A DNA stretch of 64,000 nt from Acorus gramineus (Eukaryota; Streptophyta; Magnoliopsida; Acorales; Acoraceae), in the NCBI GenBank assembly GCA_030737835.1, contig CM060856.1, positions 8,597,670 to 8,661,669 of the forward strand, read 5' to 3'. The first letter of the stretch is position 1. Every line of letters begins with the position of its first letter. A model generated the notes under the pieces. That model had not been told where the DNA came from, did not search any database, and was given only the letters and a program-made list of their open reading frames with translations. Below, one piece after another: positions 61,001 to 64,000 of this stretch. A program made the translations under genes and the position numbers.

Positions 61001-64000
61001 TTTATGTGCACGTAATTGCCTCATTTATTAAAACAAACAAAATTCGATTTTTGGATACAATTTATATCACAAGTATCAGTGTTTTTCTTTACTATTCTCA
61101 CATTCATTGGTACAGTGATTATTTTGGCAATCAAATTTGAGTTGACATCCTGTTGGGGTAGAAGTAGAACAATTAGTATTTCTATTTAGCACTTATAATC
61201 CTTTCAAAGTTGATATCATTTTTTGAGGGACAGTATGCATGTTGTAGATCAGAGATCTCTCTGGCAAAAAGAAAATGATTGTTCCTTCTTAATCTGTTTG
61301 GACTGTTTATAATTTTTTTTTATTTTTCTAAATTGTAACCGCTGATTAACATAGTTGATCACTGAACTAATTATAATCATGGTTGTTGGTTTCAAGAATC
61401 ACTTGTAATCCTTTCAAAGTTGATATCATTTTTTGAGAGACAATATGCATATTTGTAGATCAGAGATCTCTCTGGTAAAAAGAGAATTATTTATTGGTTA
61501 CAAATTAGTTCCGTGATTCTTCCAGTGAAAATAAGATTGTTCAAATCATTAAAGGTCATGAGAGAAAGAGCTGGTTGATAATTTAGTAGAACATTATAAT
61601 ATCACTGCTTTTCCATTGTTTTCAGCTCAAGTGAGAAGTCTTCATTGGACAGGATATTTATTTATGTTAATATGGTCTTTTGTTGCAAGGGATGGATATC
61701 CATTGCTTTAGGACGAGGAAAATTAAGAATTGGAAGCAAAGAGACAAATAGTTACTATCAACCAAAGTAGTTCCCGCCTTCCCAGTGCGTTAGGGAGCCA
61801 ATTTTTGTTAATATGGAATTTCAGTTGCTTATCAACCATTGAAGATGAATGTTAGTTGCTTATCAACCCTCGAACATGAATATTAGAGAAACCTAGGTTT
61901 GATAATGGGGTACAAGATGCGTGAAAACCCTAGCAAGTAATTGCACGTGCTATATTAGAGTTAACATCATTTAACTTTCCAATGATCCTAGAATCTGTGA
62001 GTCTATCAACCCTCATTCCTATGAAGCACATCATTGGAAATCTGCATATAGATCAGAATAAAGTCCCCAGATTTCCACATAATTGGATAAAATGTAAGAA
62101 AATCACATATTCAATTTTGGCTTCTGACTGCATACTTTGTGTGCAATTTTTTCTGCAAAAAAGATAAAGAAAAATCAGCACTGACGATATGTGGAATGTG
62201 CAGCTCCATATATGATATTTTCTGCATATGCGACCACTTATTCATCGGGCTGCATATATCCTGGATCTACATACACAGTTTTTAGCTTCATCGCATGCAA
62301 TGTTTATGACTATTTATGGATATTTTGATATGTTCACGCTTTCCGTGATCACAATTTTACAGTAGTGTGACACACGATTAATAGATGTGCCTTTTTCATT
62401 GGTTCTATACAGGCATACCTCTTGTATTCATTTTTGAGATTTAATGTACTAAATGGTAACTTTCAACGAAGAGCTACTTTTAGATCAAGTCTGCCTTGTA
62501 GAGTCTCCAATAGAGTTTGCATATGGTTTCAAAAAAAATATATTATCTATACTCACATTTCTGTGCCTGTATCATTTCTTTTCCATGGTTAACCCCAGTG
62601 AAATTTAAAATTCCTGAGCTTTTTGTTGTTTTTTAGATGCATTGGATTGATGGTCCTGCAGCTGCTGGTGCCGGTGTTGATTCGGCCAAGCAGAATTTAG
62701 CATCCACCTTTGTGAATGCCTTTGTGAATGCGGGGTTTGGTCAGGTAGACAAGAAACATTTCAGAAATGTTGATATTGTCGACTACAATGGGCTTACACA
62801 ATATGCACTTTTTATTCATTATCTGCAGGATAAATTGATGACTTTCCCTTCAGAGTCCTCTAGTGACAATTCTTCCTATGGTTGGATATTCAAAAATAAG
62901 GAACATGGGAAAGCTAGTGCTGCGGCAAGCCTGGTATGTTTCCCTTTATTAATTGAACCAATAATGACTTCATGCATCAGAATTTAAGTATGGAGTAATT
63001 TTCAGGGGATGATTTTATTGTGGGACATTGACTCTGGTCTTGCTCGAATTGACAAGTGCCTGCACAGTGATGACAACCAAATTGTTGCCGGAGCATTGTT
63101 AGGAGTGGGGATTGTAACCTGTGGCATTAAGAATGATTGTGAACCTGTAAGTTCCGCTGTTTTTCTGCACAACAATGATTCTATCATTAGCAGTTTCCTA
63201 AGTTTTTTAAAATTCTTACCATAGATTTCTATTGATATTCTAGGAATTTCAGGCATTGTCTCTTCTTCTTGAATTCACAAACAACAGTGATACCACCATC
63301 CGCATTGGAGCAATAATGGGCCTTGGCATTGCCTATGCAGGATCCCGGAAAGAGGAGGTGAAAGATTTTTACCAAGCCAATTAATTAGTTTGTTACAGTC
63401 CAGGAGCTTCGAATATGTCTAGCTGATTTTTCTTGTATTTGCAGCTTGGCATGTCTTTGGTCCAGATATTGGTTGATACAGCAACCCCTCTAGACGTTCT
63501 TGCATTTACTGCAATATCTCTGGGTTTGGTTTATGTTGGTTCTTGCAATGAAGAGTTTGCACAATCCATTATTTCCGCCCTAAGGAAAAACAGTGAGGAG
63601 GAACTGAATGGTTCTCTCATCTGGTTGTTTCCAGTAGCCTATGGACTTCTGTTCCTTGGAAAGCGGGTAGTTGGAAAATATAGCAGTTGTTTATTTCTAT
63701 TTTTTAACTACATTTGCTGTACAAGAGGCTTTAAATATCACTCTCATGCTATCTATTAATCTACTCATATCTGATTATTCGTTTGACATGAGTATATATC
63801 TTCAGCCCCATGCAAGAGAATAAATTGCAAGAGCTAAACATGCAAGCTGACAAAGTATCTACTCTAGCAAATACACAGTTCAGCAAGTGTGAATGTATCA
63901 TCTCCTTGAAGTGATGGTTTTTTGTTTTTAATAACATCTACACATATATATTAGTGAATAAGCGTACACTATGCTTTTGTGCATGGATTTGGGTTATGAC
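55041..64000 (+). CDS. RPN1: 26S proteasome regulatory subunit RPN1, copy 2 (5' 17 exons; continues past the window)
   Basis: Exons: 55041-55130, 55219-55319, 55420-55543, 55620-55676, 56014-56081, 56312-56357, 57100-57177, 59321-59359, 59440-59522, 60137-60266, 60354-60428, 60783-60941, 62637-62744, 62829-62933, 63006-63146, 63253-63357, 63445-63666. They join in frame to 577 residues with no stop or frameshift; the C-terminal ~310 residues lie beyond the edge. Intron positions and phases equal those of copy 1, and many introns still align, so this is a tandem duplicate. Seen: [47 protein letters not shown] and [15 protein letters not shown]. Against copy 1 it has a longer exon 7 (four extra residues), exon 6 (one extra) and exon 10 (four extra), and lacks the SPDP insert in exon 1. 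It keeps the canonical length in exon 13. The end of exon 17 reads WLFPVAYGLLFLGKR where canonical RPN1 has a TRFLPLGLGLLYLGK-like helix. Intron 7 carries a solo LTR. Confidence 0.9.
57757..58972 (+). mobile_element. 1.2-kb solo LTR in intron 7 of RPN1 copy 2
   Basis: The element starts TGTTGGTGGC and ends ATATCTAACA (TG..CA ends, TGTTGG against reverse-complement TGTTAG). It is flanked by GTGGG at 57752-57756 and 58973-58977, a 5-bp target duplication. The homologous intron of copy 1 (around 44110-44160) lacks it, so it inserted after the gene duplication. Near 58526-58535 a CTTTTTATAGGG motif could be the LTR's own TATA box. No coding frame inside. It might be a solo LTR or a small non-autonomous element. 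The family is not known. Confidence 0.8.

Noticed and set aside
1-64000. CRISPR array, operon or phage-like content
   Set aside because: No regularly spaced repeats with unique spacers and no bacterial gene arrangement; the sequence is plant nuclear DNA.

Overview
The window is nuclear DNA of a flowering plant. The genes have many short exons with GT..AG introns, the intergenic DNA is very AT-rich, and the transposable elements are of plant type. Three of the genes belong to plant families: an ankyrin-PGG membrane protein, a large glycine-rich membrane protein, and 26S proteasome RPN1. One intron carries a piece of plastid DNA (rps18). Exons are not GC-rich, which argues against a grass. I cannot name the species.

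Layout. 1-7600 is gene-free; its main content is a 3.5-kb solo LTR (2520-6066) with a perfect 5-bp target duplication. 7693-11600 (+) is a three-exon ankyrin-repeat/PGG gene of the ACD6/ITN1 type; its first intron holds an inverted plastid rps18 fragment. 13166-34040 (-) is a 22-exon gene for a ~1446-residue secreted-end, glycine-rich, multi-pass membrane protein of unknown function. Its 5' leader ends in a four-codon upstream ORF that overlaps the start codon. 35400-41350 is repeat-rich, with one short possible gene remnant near 40.2-40.6 kb. 41593-52421 (+) is a complete 25-exon RPN1 gene (887 residues). 52422-54830 is a spacer with two inverted-repeat elements. 55041-64000 (+) is a second RPN1 gene with the same intron positions; it is open through its first 17 exons and runs off the window.

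The two RPN1 genes are a tandem duplication that includes about 200 bp of promoter. The conserved promoter has a TATA box, TGGGC/GCCCA motifs and an inverted GGCGGG..CCCGCC element. After the duplication the copies took different insertions: a SINE in intron 24 of copy 1, a 1.2-kb solo LTR in intron 7 of copy 2, and a 44-bp duplication of a 3' splice site in copy 1. Both proteins have drifted noticeably from canonical plant RPN1 while keeping the frame, which suggests specialised rather than dead copies.

I found no CRISPR array, operon, rRNA or functional tRNA gene, and nothing I can defend as a wholly new system. The points most worth following are the diverged RPN1 pair with its duplicated splice acceptor, the uncharacterised 22-exon membrane protein, and the foldback element built of 33-bp repeats. 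All exon borders were placed by hand from reading frame, splice consensus and recalled family sequences; no alignment was run.
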